From Dermanyssus gallinae (Eukaryota; Arthropoda; Arachnida; Mesostigmata; Dermanyssidae): a stretch of 64,000 nt of DNA. The translations under genes were made by a program, and so were the position numbers. The stretch lies in contig QVRM01005976.1 of the NCBI GenBank assembly GCA_003439945.1, positions 1,111,001 through 1,175,000 of the forward strand, read 5' to 3'. Of the stretch, positions 22,801 to 32,430 are shown in pieces; the first letter of the stretch is position 1; every line of letters starts with the position of its first letter. Under the pieces are notes generated by a model. That model had not been told where the DNA came from. It made no database searches and saw only the letters and a list, made by a program, of their open reading frames with translations.

Positions 22801-24319
22801 CTGAGGGACTATTAGACCGAACTGAGCACATATTAGACCGAACGCTGGAAACAATGGGAGGGGGGGGGCAAACTGGCGCGCATCCCTTTTATCAGCCGGC
22901 ATCTCAACGATGCGCGCAGAGTGCACTGCGGGCGGTGTTCTAACAGTTAGGAATCATGATCGTGTTGCGCAAGATTAAAGTTCGACCCGCGGTCTCTCTA
23001 TTTGCAACATACGTTATCGAGTTAGCTAAGCATCCTGCATATGTGTATACACTTATACGCATGATATATATGTATATATATATATATAGTCCGTGAAAAT
23101 AAGATACAGCCACCATTGTTTTTTTTAAACATGTTTGTTCATTTTTTGCTACATTACAAGCATTTATTATGTCCAATCTGTAAAGACTACAGTGATACAT
23201 GTCCATAGAGTAACAGCGGTGACTTCCATCGACATTTAGGATTTCGGATTACTTTGAAACACGACATCTCCACACTTGACACATCTATACTGCGAAAAAA
23301 TAATACAGCCACTAGCAGGATGCACGTCTTTGTGAGTGAATTGAGCGGGTAACGAGAGTATGAGCTCAGTTTACGGCTTGACGGAAACAAAGGCAGAAAT
23401 TCTCTCAGAAGTTTTTCTGTGTTTAAACGATGGGCCTGGGCGGGCGCCTCACAAGTGACAAAAAAGCCCAAATCAAGGCTTATAAGGACGCCGGTCTTTC
23501 TAAACGCGAAATTTCTTGTCGATTGGGGCGTTTTTTTTATTGGAGCGTTGTCTCCAAATAGTGAACAACTTCGTGAATTTAAATAGAAACTACGCCGTAA
23601 AAAAGAGTTCCGGGCGTCCAAATGCATTCAGAATTCAATAATATTTATGGCTGCTTGAATCTTCGGACAATTCTCTGGGCATATATTTTTAGATCGCCCG
23701 CATATAATTCGTATGTAATGTTTAAGTTGCGCAGAGTTATACCCAAGTACTGAGCGAAGATGAAATACATTAGTGGGTCTGAGCAGAAGCCTTGAGGAAC
23801 GCCAGAAGGGTAGCACTCCGAGGCCGAGACTTTTACGGCGAAGGTGCAATATAAGAGCGGCACCATGCGAGGATCCGAGGGCCAACTCCAACGCCGCCAT
23901 TATAGATAAAAGAATTTTATGATTAAGCCTGTCGCACGCTTGCGGGACATCAAAGTAGACTGTATATAAGAATATTAGATAAAAAAATAAGATTCTATTT
24001 TATGAACAGGCATAAAAGATCAAGTACTTACGCCCGATTACATATTTTATTTCAGGTTCTGGACGAGCTTCGCTCAAATAACTTAGAGATCCGACGGCTC
24101 GTGAATTCGCTTGCAGACGACAAGGAAAAGTTGCTGCAGCGTAATAGACAGCTGCAAAAAGAGGTAGAGGTTCTTCGAAACAAAGTGCAACATCTGGAAA
24201 GAAACCAACCACCCTGCCATGGTGAAGATGAAGCGCCCGTGATACCCGAACTTGCCCCGCTTGAGATCCCAAGTTTTGAAAATTTTACCATTGCGTCGCC
24301 ATCCGGCTATTTTAGATAG
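19733..24319 (+). CDS. NRBF2: NRBF2 homologue (four exons), autophagy PI3K-complex adaptor
   Basis: Exons are 19733-19867, 20220-20368, 21893-22211 and 24056-24319. Every intron starts GT and ends AG, and the phases (0, 2, 0) join without a break to give 288 codons, against 287 for human NRBF2. Residues 1-95 form an MIT-type helical hairpin (AHRKRRRADKLVKACRFSEAI, then SLELQVVFHRRQQKVILYKQE). The last exon has a heptad-like coiled coil (VLDELRSNNLEIRRLV and following) and ends with an IPELAPLEIPSFENF stretch like the family's conserved 'IPNLPPLDFPS' tail. NRBF2, like yeast Atg38, binds and dimerises the VPS34-ATG14 lipid-kinase complex that starts autophagosome formation; that role is family knowledge. 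The ATG at 19733 is the first in frame and gives the expected N-terminal length. Introns 2 and 3 hold mobile-element fragments. Confidence 0.9.
20220..20368 (+). CDS. NRBF2: NRBF2 exon 2
   Basis: After acceptor TTCGCAG it reads LFALAADPVVRESLELQVV, then RRQQKVILYKQERQKSLF, and ends with two bases (AG) of a split Arg codon before donor GTAAAG. The SLELQ...K..L..QER pattern matches the family's second MIT helices. Confidence 0.85.
20404..20560 (+). mobile_element. solo end of a TACAGGGT-family repeat in NRBF2 intron 2
   Basis: Starts CAGGGTTATGTGAAGAG after TA and shares 'ggaattgtagagctcgttaa' and 'gagaagtcttgtttcgg' with the copy at 47383. It starts 36 bp after the exon 2 donor. I could not find its partner end, so the limits are approximate. 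Confidence 0.65.
21893..22211 (+). CDS. NRBF2: NRBF2 exon 3
   Basis: The first base completes the split Arg codon. It reads TTTDTVELAEMALPDGDRSS and on to DPTEEIQ, then donor GTCAGT. This is the acidic, Ser/Thr-rich linker, which is poorly conserved in the family, so the call rests on phase and position. Confidence 0.75.
23089..23637 (+). mobile_element. Tc1-like transposon 5' fragment in NRBF2 intron 3
   Basis: After TA the sequence starts GTCCGTGAAAATAAGATACA. About 200 bp further in, 'gcgaaaaaataatacagcc' repeats the core, an IR/DR-like arrangement known in Tc1 elements. The ATG at 23430 opens MGLGGRLTSDKKAQIKAYKD and continues with GLSKREISCRLGR, the N-terminal paired-type DNA-binding domain of Tc1 transposases. 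After a frameshift in a T-run, another frame gives KSSGRPNA. The sequence breaks off near 23637 at an unrelated RT relic, so the catalytic DDE region is absent. Confidence 0.75.
23640..23960 (-). pseudogene. non-LTR reverse transcriptase relic in NRBF2 intron 3
   Basis: On the minus strand a frame gives VYFDVPQACDRLNH (motif A), and another gives SGVPQGFCSDPLMYFIF (motif B) and ELYAGDLKIYAQ (motif C, normally YADDLKIY). The order and spacing fit a CR1/Jockey-type RT core. A frameshift lies between A and B, and the catalytic Asp pair is changed to GD. It is inserted antisense to the host gene. Confidence 0.7.
24056..24319 (+). CDS. NRBF2: NRBF2 exon 4 (coiled coil and C-terminus)
   Basis: After a TTTTATTTCAG acceptor it opens with VLDELRSNNLEIRRLV, continues as a coiled coil (about 45 residues) and ends with the PELAPLEIPSFENF motif before the TAG at 24317-24319. 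Confidence 0.88.
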   Translation, partial: VLDELRSNNLEIRRLVNSLADDKEKLLQRNRQLQKEVEVLRNKVQHLERNQPPCHGEDEAPVIPELAPLEIPSFENFTIASPSGYFR

Positions 24320-24474
24320 CAGGAAGTAAATTGAGGCTCGGGAGTGTTTGTGATCACGTTTTTACAGCGTTTGTGAAATAAGAGCCTCTGTACCGCACGT
24401 AGTCAAGCCAAACCTGCGCGTCATGAGAGACTAAAAAGATACGCTGTGCTTAAGAACAATAATATTACTAATGA

Positions 24475-24480
24475 AATAAA
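24475..24480 (+). terminator. candidate NRBF2 polyadenylation signal
   Basis: An AATAAA hexamer about 156 bases after the NRBF2 stop codon. A second candidate lies near 24713. Without transcripts the choice is uncertain. Confidence 0.4.
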
Positions 24481-25705
24481 TGTAAATGTATGTTTTGTAA
24501 TTATTGATGTTGTTGGTGTCGTTTTTGAAGCGATATCATTTTACTCCTTACAAGACGAGTGTTGCATGCATGCTAGTTATTACTGGTGCAAGTTTAGCTT
24601 GCATCAAAAACTGTGCGAAAGGTATCTACGCCGACGGACTTTGTAGCATACCTTTGCTATATTTCAAGTACATTATTTATATTTGCATGCTTAAAATACG
24701 TGCTGAGAGGCAAATAAAAATATACTGCATTTCGTAAACGTGTAGGTGTACCTAATAGTAATACCTACATTTATAATTAGAGAAAGAACCCGTGCGGTGA
24801 AGAGCTTAGAATATCAACAGTTGACAACACGACAAATATAACAGAGAAAAAAGTAAATATACAATGCCAGAGAGCGCAATATAAGAGATAAGTAGGGCAA
24901 GGATCGATACGCTGACATGAGTACTGGATACAGGCAATCGAGGTACACTGTATAGTGAAACTCCAAAAGCGCAGCGTGAAGAGACGGTCGCGGCTAGCGT
25001 ATATCAAAGCTGCAAGAAATATTGGGAGATAGCACGCAATTGATCGACACGGAGACAGAGAAAAAGACGTAGAAATTTCTGAAATGTAAGGTCACCTTCG
25101 CAACTGAATTCTACCTCAAACTAGAAGTAAAGTTTTGAGTCTCGGCCATATCTGAAAGCAACGGCAGAAGTCATTTCAGGGGCTGCACGTAACCTACAGC
25201 GAAGGCAAGTAGGTGGTGTCTATTGTTGTGTCTATCTAAACGATCAGGCAATCTTCGTCACAAGTTGCTACCGATATCCTGATTATAAGATAATGGAAAG
25301 AGATAAATTAAACCAAACGCAGGCTAGGGAAACGGCATAGATTGTAAGAACCATGGGAAGGAAAGAAAAAATTCACTACTGACAAGTTGTTTGTAAAAAA
25401 ATATATAATGATACTATGGTAAAAACATGAAGCATAACATAGCAGCACGCTGTATGACATACTGCACAGCGAGCGCATCTGAATCAAACGGTATTCTACA
25501 AGATATGGTAAATAAAACTCAAATTTGTATAATGGCTATGCATCTTAGGAGAAGAATGACTTCTAAGCACTAGGTTCCAGTTTAGTTCCAGACGGCCAGG
25601 GAAACGTTCCGACAGGCTCTTTACAGGTAATTTAAGCCTCGCCCTTAAATCCATGACATATAAGGACGCCTACGTAGCAAACCTGCTCCATAATTTTCAG
25701 ATAAC

Positions 25706-25739
<34 letters not shown>

Positions 25740-25974
25740 CGTGCGCACAGCGTGCGTCAGTGAAATCAATATAAACTGTGGCTTCTAGTAAAATCGACAT
25801 GTTTTGCTATTAAGGCACCTAAAATAATGAGTTTGCACTCGTCGTTTTCAGCAACTTTTCGCGCTTCTGTTTATTCGTTTACTCATTGTATCCGCCGTTT
25901 GTTCCAATAACTTTTTTAATGCCGAGGCCGCAGCTGTACGCAGGCTCGTTGCACCGTGTCCCGGGATAATTTCT
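24481..25974. other. no recognisable gene downstream of NRBF2
   Basis: May include 3' UTR. A (TA)n tract lies at about 25708-25736. No coding homology recognised. Confidence 0.5.
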
Positions 25975-26475
25975 CAAATGTCAACAAAATGGCAGTGCTC
26001 AGTGATGTGTAAGCTATTCTCCCATTGTGTAGCATTATACGACCTCGCCATTTCTGTCAGCCTCCACTCTGCATTTTCTTCTCATCACTGTCAAGAAACC
26101 TCCCAGTGTATAATTGAATTGCTTCATCATGCCATTCATTTGTGGGTGGTAAATTGGGGTTCGCTAGAGATGTACCCCGACCTCTTCCAAGAGCCTCTGT
26201 CTCTTTGGCACAGTCAATCCAACAGCATCCGTGTCAGAAGATATACCGTCATCTCCGGCTCAAGTTTTAGCTCTGCCACTTTCAGTAGTAATTCACGATG
26301 ACCACAGCGAACCCGGTTTTTAACTCCAGCCGAGAGGTCGGGACTCTGATGTTAATTGCCAGTTTTTCCCACGCTCCACGAGGCCCCCGACCATCTAATT
26401 CAAACTCCTGCACATGTTGCATCGCCGCACTGTCTTCCCCACGTGCTGATCTACCTTAGACAACTCGTACGTCCG
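25975..26475 (-). pseudogene. Ty3/gypsy-type integrase relic
   Basis: On the minus strand, in order: HVGKTVRRCNMCRSLN (end of the HHCC zinc-binding domain), GAWEKLAINI and VVIVNYY.KW (normally 'pWe.l.iDi' and 'viDyfSKW', first catalytic Asp read as Asn), SDTDAVGL...LLEEVGVHL (normally 'sDnG..F'), then RTPIYHPQMNGMMKQFNYTL (normally 'tpYHPQtnG.vErfN'), in which the catalytic Glu reads Lys. Stops and frameshifts interrupt it. No LTR, protease or RT is visible nearby. It is a heavily decayed LTR-retrotransposon fragment. Confidence 0.75.
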
Positions 26476-26999
26476 TCTATGTCGCTATTGGGTCCTGGAC
26501 ATTGGGTCTCCTTATGGGCGTCATGTGCCAGATCTGTCGGAGTGGGTTTGGTAGTCGTATAATTTTATCACCTCTGAGAATATTTCCTTTCACTATTGAG
26601 AGGGCATGTATCATAAATGGCCTTGCCTTTTTCATAGTATAGTGGAAGATATATGCTTCGTAATCAAAATCCGCATTTTTCGAATGAAAAATTAAAGAGT
26701 GCGGAAGAAATCTAATGAAATTTTAAATTCTAGACTATCCTCCGTCATCTGTGGGCTTGAATTCACCTAGAGAAATAATTTCAATGCACCAAGAGCCGGA
26801 AGTGTGAACGTATTTAAGGTAGGTATCTGGCAGCATGTCTTTCAGCTGTATATTTAATCAGCTATTCTAAATCAAACAATTTGTTTCTTATCACACGTGT
26901 TGTGTAGAAATAGTACAGTTAAAAAATATGCATATGTTTACATACACACATTTAGACATATAAAATAATAGATTTGTAAAGCTATGAGGTTATGACGTG
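26476..26999. other. no recognisable gene
   Basis: Nothing recognised. Confidence 0.45.
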
Positions 27000-28165
27000 G
27001 GCCTGGTTATCTAGACTGGCTAGCGACGGGACTAGGCTACAGGAGGTAGCATGATATCTACCGCATGGTAGTTTACAGCGAAGGCACACACATGAGTGGG
27101 AGGGATTATGGAACCCGGGTCGTGCACAGGCATATGGTGAAAGCCGTGCACGGCGAACCCAGTGGCGGTTAGATCGACTCGGCCCTTTCCATGCCTGGTT
27201 TGGCATTGCTCCGGTGCTGAAGAAATTTACATCGATTTTAACAAACTTTCACTCCCACGTTTTGAGGACGTTGACGTGATGGGGAGATGCCGGCAAGTCA
27301 AAGCGTCGCCTTAGCTCCTCGGCGAATAAAGGAATGTCGATGAGGAGATAGACCAGTCGGTTGCGGGCTGAGCGATGGGGGCCTCGGACTCGCATGAGGT
27401 AAGCTGCCTTCAGGTTTTTAGGTGCTCGAGGCAAGCTAGGATGAGATCATTCCAGAGTATTTCGATACCGTAGGCGGCCATTGGAGCAATATTTAGATCG
27501 AACAGCCTTAATGCCGTTGGAATAGAAAACAGGTGCAGCTTTCTAATTGTGGTAATTGGGGCCAGCGCTTTTCTGCATCTTTTCTTGATACAGCTGCCGT
27601 TCGGCGTTAGAAGCAGCCCCAAGTAAGGGAACTTACTAACGTAAGGCAGGCGGGAACCGGCTAAACGGAGTACATCATTAACAGCTAAGCGCCCACTAAA
27701 CTTAATGTCTACTGTTTTCGTCAGGTTAACGGTTAGTCGAAGCTCGGACGTGGCCGCGTGAAGTCTGGCTAAGGCCTGTTGAACCTGAAAGCGACTCTTC
27801 CCGTAGATAGACAATATCACGTCTACCAGATTTCTCAGGCCCCGGATTTTCGCGGGTAGGTTCTTAATGAGGACGGATAAACGTAATGGACTCAAGTTGT
27901 CACCCTGCGCAACACCTGTAGTCTGAAGAAAAGGGAAAAGTTCGGACACACGGTCATCTATTCCGCACGATTTTGTTGGTTTGGAGGACGACTATTAATA
28001 GATTGAGGATGGCAGGAGGGACCCCAACTTTGGCCAGAGTTCACTGAATAATGTCTCTGGGCGCTGAGTCGAAGCCGAATTTCAAATCGACGAATACAGC
28101 GTACAGGGTTTGAAACTTTGCTAGAGCCTTCCTGATGTCCTCTATTCGAAATGAGCATCGCTCAA
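27000..28165 (-). pseudogene. non-LTR retrotransposon RT and C-terminal finger relic (family Z)
   Basis: Minus strand. About 27955-28115 gives FQTLYAVFVDLKFGFDSAPRD (motif A). The frame 27410-27949 gives TTGVAQGDNLSPLRLSV (motif B), an altered motif C (ILSIYGKS in place of YADD) and VNDVLRLAGSRLPYVSKFPY, then LGLLL. 27249-27434 continues the thumb region. About 27050-27110 gives CVCLRCKLPCGRYHATSC. The same order and the same final C.C..C...C..YH...C pattern occur at 42659-44736, so both belong to one family. Several stops and frameshifts are present. Confidence 0.75.
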
Positions 28166-28169
28166 AATA

Positions 28170-29104
<935 letters not shown>

Positions 29105-29107
<3 letters not shown>

Positions 29108-30545
29108 TTCCGACATTAAGAAGGTCCAGGACTTCGAGGCGGTCTCGGGCCTGAAGCTCAACGACAATAAATGTGAGCTCCTTGTGTTATCGCACAACGA
29201 CAGAGAAGAAACTGCTGCCGCAGTGCGAGCAAAACTACCCAATATCAAGTGGCTAACAGAGGAAAACGTTGAATTGTTGGGTGCACCGTTAATTGACGCA
29301 GCAGTTGTGGGTGCCCTCCAAAAGGGGCTCACAGATGCGAAACGGTGGTGCAGTAGATTAAAACATCTAGACGCTCACCCAGCCCTGTATGTTCTACGGC
29401 AAAGCCTTTCCACGCCTCGTTTAATTTATCTTTGACGATGTTCTCTCTCGTACAAGAGAGATGACCTGCTCCACGTTCTCGACGAACTCTTCCGGACGAC
29501 ACTCGAATGCTTACTCAATGTGCGCCTAGGAGACAACGCATGGGACAAAGCTACGCTGCCAATCAGCGCGGGTGGCCTCGGTGTCCGTAATACTAAAGAT
29601 CTGGCCTTATCGTGCTACGTGGGCTCGAACACAGATTTTAAACATCTAATTGTTTCCATAGGCCCGGAAGGTACATCGGAGGTGATCGAACGGGCTTCGC
29701 GTACGAGCCTGGACGAATTTGAATCGCGGTGGGAGGCTCTACCGGTTTCCCCAACGCAAGAGTCTCTCGACCGCGTTGTCGTAGAGCGAAAACAGGCCTA
29801 TCTCATGTCTCAGGCGAAAACCACGGCTGACAAGGCTAGACTACGAGCTTGCTTCGATCCGATGAGTGGCACGTGGCTTCAGGCCCTCCCCTCGCCGCAA
29901 CTAGGTACGATGCTGGACAATAACACACTCCGCATCGTGTCTGGTCTGCGGCTGGGGGAGTCGGTCTGTGCCGCTCATCTTTGCAACCGGTGTCGGTTCC
30001 CCGTAACAACAACAGGGGTACACGCTCTATCGTGCCGATACAGCGCCGGCCGCCACCCACGACACTATGCAATAAACGACGTCGTCTGTCGTGCACTGCA
30101 TAGTGCACAGGTGCCGGCTGTGAAAGAGCCACTAAGCCAATAGTGGGTTACGACCGGACGGCAAAACTCTAACCTCTTGGGAAAGAGGTCGTCTACTTGT
30201 ATGGGACGTTACCGTGTCGTGTACATTGGCCAGGAGCTACGTCGCTCGAACAAGCCAGAAAGCTGGTGCTTCTGCTTGTCTTGCGGAGGACCGCAAGTTA
30301 GCGAAATACAGAGAACTCAATCCGCAGTTTATCGTCCAGCCAATTGCCATAGAAACTTACGGACCCATGGGTGAAGAAACGTCAAAATTTTTAGAGGAGC
30401 TTGGAAAAAGACTGAACGCAGTCACAAGGGATCCTCGCTCTGGAGAGTTCCTACTGCAGCGAGTATCGATTGAGCTTCAGCGGGGAAACGCGGCGTCAGT
30501 CGAAGGGTCGCTTCCCTCCGCCGAAGGGTTTCCTGAGATCCCGTA
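29105..30545 (+). pseudogene. RLE-type retrotransposon, RT C-terminal half plus PD-(D/E)XK nuclease
   Basis: Begins at the TA array with [19 protein letters not shown] (just after where RT motif C would lie). The frame is open except for a TGA at 29433-29435 (LIYL*RCS) until about 30140. It contains ISAGGLGVRN and the zinc-like block CNRCRFPVTTTGVHALSC (C-X2-C-X9-H-X4-C), then AGRHPRHYAINDVV. A frameshift near 30140 leads to RPDGKTLTSWERGRLLVWD, AEDRKLAKY and QRGNAASVEGSLP, the same PD-(D/E)XK block as at 7436-7954. The product would combine target cleavage and reverse transcription. Only two lesions are seen, so the copy is fairly young. The 3' end reaches a TA tract at 30599-30622. Confidence 0.8.
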
Positions 30546-30599
30546 GGAATAGAGATGTTCCTAATACTAAGTTGATTAAACAGCGCCTTTATGTTGTTA

Positions 30600-31355
30600 T
30601 ATATATATATATATATATATATGAACGTCTAAATTTGGCCAACATTTGTCAGGCTGACAGAGAGCATTGAATAAAAGCCTGTTTCTAGTAGAATATTTAG
30701 CGGCCATAGCGCCGACCGACAGAGTACCAACCCGGTCAAATGACCGTTGGCTTTCTCACGATGCGATAGCTGTCCCTAGTGAAGCAGACGTTATGACCAC
30801 CCCATACTTGTCAAAACAGCCAAACAGTGACACAAGAAGTTTACTTGCATACTCTGAAGACTGGTGGAAGTTGGACCGTAGATAAACTTGCAATCAATGT
30901 TTCAGCTGCACGGCACACTTGCTCATACTAGCCGTTTAGTACAAGAGTGACTGGCGAATCACACGAGCATGTTTTGGGAGAAGCACTAGACACGTCATCG
31001 CGTTCTTGACGTGAAGACATGCGCTCGCAACAGTGCAACAGTGCCCGGCATTTTGCTGCAATCATCGCACATCGCATACGGCACGTGACGTTGTTGTAAA
31101 AGGTACATTTCTTATTGCCACTGATCGCTAAGTTTCTCAGAAATAGATGTTCTTTTTCCGTTTCGCGACGAAAAGCGCAGGTGTTCAGGCGGTTGTTAGT
31201 TTTTGGTGAGCGTATGCAGCACCCATACATCGGTTGGCGGTTTACGTTGACATGTATAGTTAGGTGAAAATAGACTCATCCACTAATATATGATGCGTCT
31301 ACCTACGTTGAGCAATCTCGGCGGTTGTCAAATATGTATGACTACATACGAGAAT
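30600..31355. other. TA tract, then no recognisable gene
   Basis: (TA)n at about 30599-30622. No homology recognised in the remainder. Confidence 0.5.
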
Positions 31356-31370
31356 CACTTCTCTCATCTA

Positions 31371-31555
31371 AACTACTTTTCGGGTTGAACCTCAAGATTT
31401 AACGTACACGGGACTGCTTCTCGCAATGCTTCATAAACGGACCCCCATAAATACAAATGTGGGGCAACGGTGGGGCTCGAACCCGCGCAGCTATCTGGTA
31501 TCTTGTCCGGTAGCGAGGCGCAGGCGGAATGTTCCACGTCACCGGGTTCGACATC
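31371..31555 (-). mobile_element. tRNA-derived SINE family B, copy 2, with target duplication
   Basis: On the minus strand it has CTGCGCCTCGC, a B box GGGTTCGAGCCCC, then CACCGTTGCCCCACATTTG and a 3' body ending in AACCCGAAAAG. It matches copy 1 at 45881-46064. It is bracketed by cacttctctcatcta (31356-31370) and cacttttctcatcta (31556-31570), a 15-bp duplication with one mismatch. Confidence 0.85.
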
Positions 31556-31775
31556 CACTTTTCTCATCTACGAGCGAAATGATTTCATTCGTATCCATCA
31601 TGGACGGCACCTGTTTCAGACACCCGCAGGTCGGACAGGAGGACAATTACATCAACATCAGTAGCAGCAGCAACAACAACAATAACATCTTTGCCGCGGA
31701 GACAGTCGCAATTAGCAGATTTTAGCGCAATCCGTGGTAGTGATAACGGTAGTAAAAATCCATTTGCAAGCCAAT

Positions 31776-31818
31776 ATTAACGAACAACACCCGCTCATTG
31801 TGGGTGTTGCTCGTTAAT
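31776..31818. other. 17-bp inverted repeat (hairpin)
   Basis: ATTAACGAACAACACCC (31776-31792) pairs with GGGTGTTGCTCGTTAAT (31802-31818) with one mismatch, around a 9-nt loop. Function unknown. Confidence 0.8.
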
Positions 31819-32263
31819 TCATCCCATTTTCCATCTCCTCCAGGATGGCGCTAAACCTGGTGGAGCTCACTGAAACACACAACACAACTTTCTGACGAGC
31901 ACTACAATTTCCCACGTTACTTGACAGTAACGATTAACGGGATGGTTATTTGATTATCATTATTACCGTGTGCAGCTTATACGTGATCGTGGTTAGGCAG
32001 TAACTGCGGCATCAATCTTCCGCGCGTCAGCTTACTTACCGTTCGGATTGCTGCGCGTTCCGATTCTGAGCACGATTCTGGGCTCTCCCAATCGTCGGGC
32101 TTTGTTGGTTGTCGTTGGGTTTGTCCGGCGATTTTACCACGGCGATACTGACAACAACTCGACAAAGCCCGATCGACGCCAACCATCTCATCTTGGCGGG
32201 CTTTCAGGCAAGCTCTGCTCAGTTGATTTCATTGGCTAATTCGTGCGATGCTACCAGTTAAAC

Positions 32264-32430
32264 GACGAGTAATAACAATACAACAACCACAAACGGCAAA
32301 GATAACAACAATAACAACACTATCAGCAGCAGCAGCAGCAGCAGTAACAACAAACAACAATTTCAGACAGCGACAACAACTGCAACCACGAACAACGAAA
32401 ACTGCAGAAGCTGTAGCAACAACAACGACA
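32264..32430. repeat. CAA/CAG-type trinucleotide low complexity
   Basis: Interspersed AACAAC, CAG and CAA triplets with a pure CAG run near 32331-32345. Frames across it read Q/N/T repeats. Confidence 0.8.
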
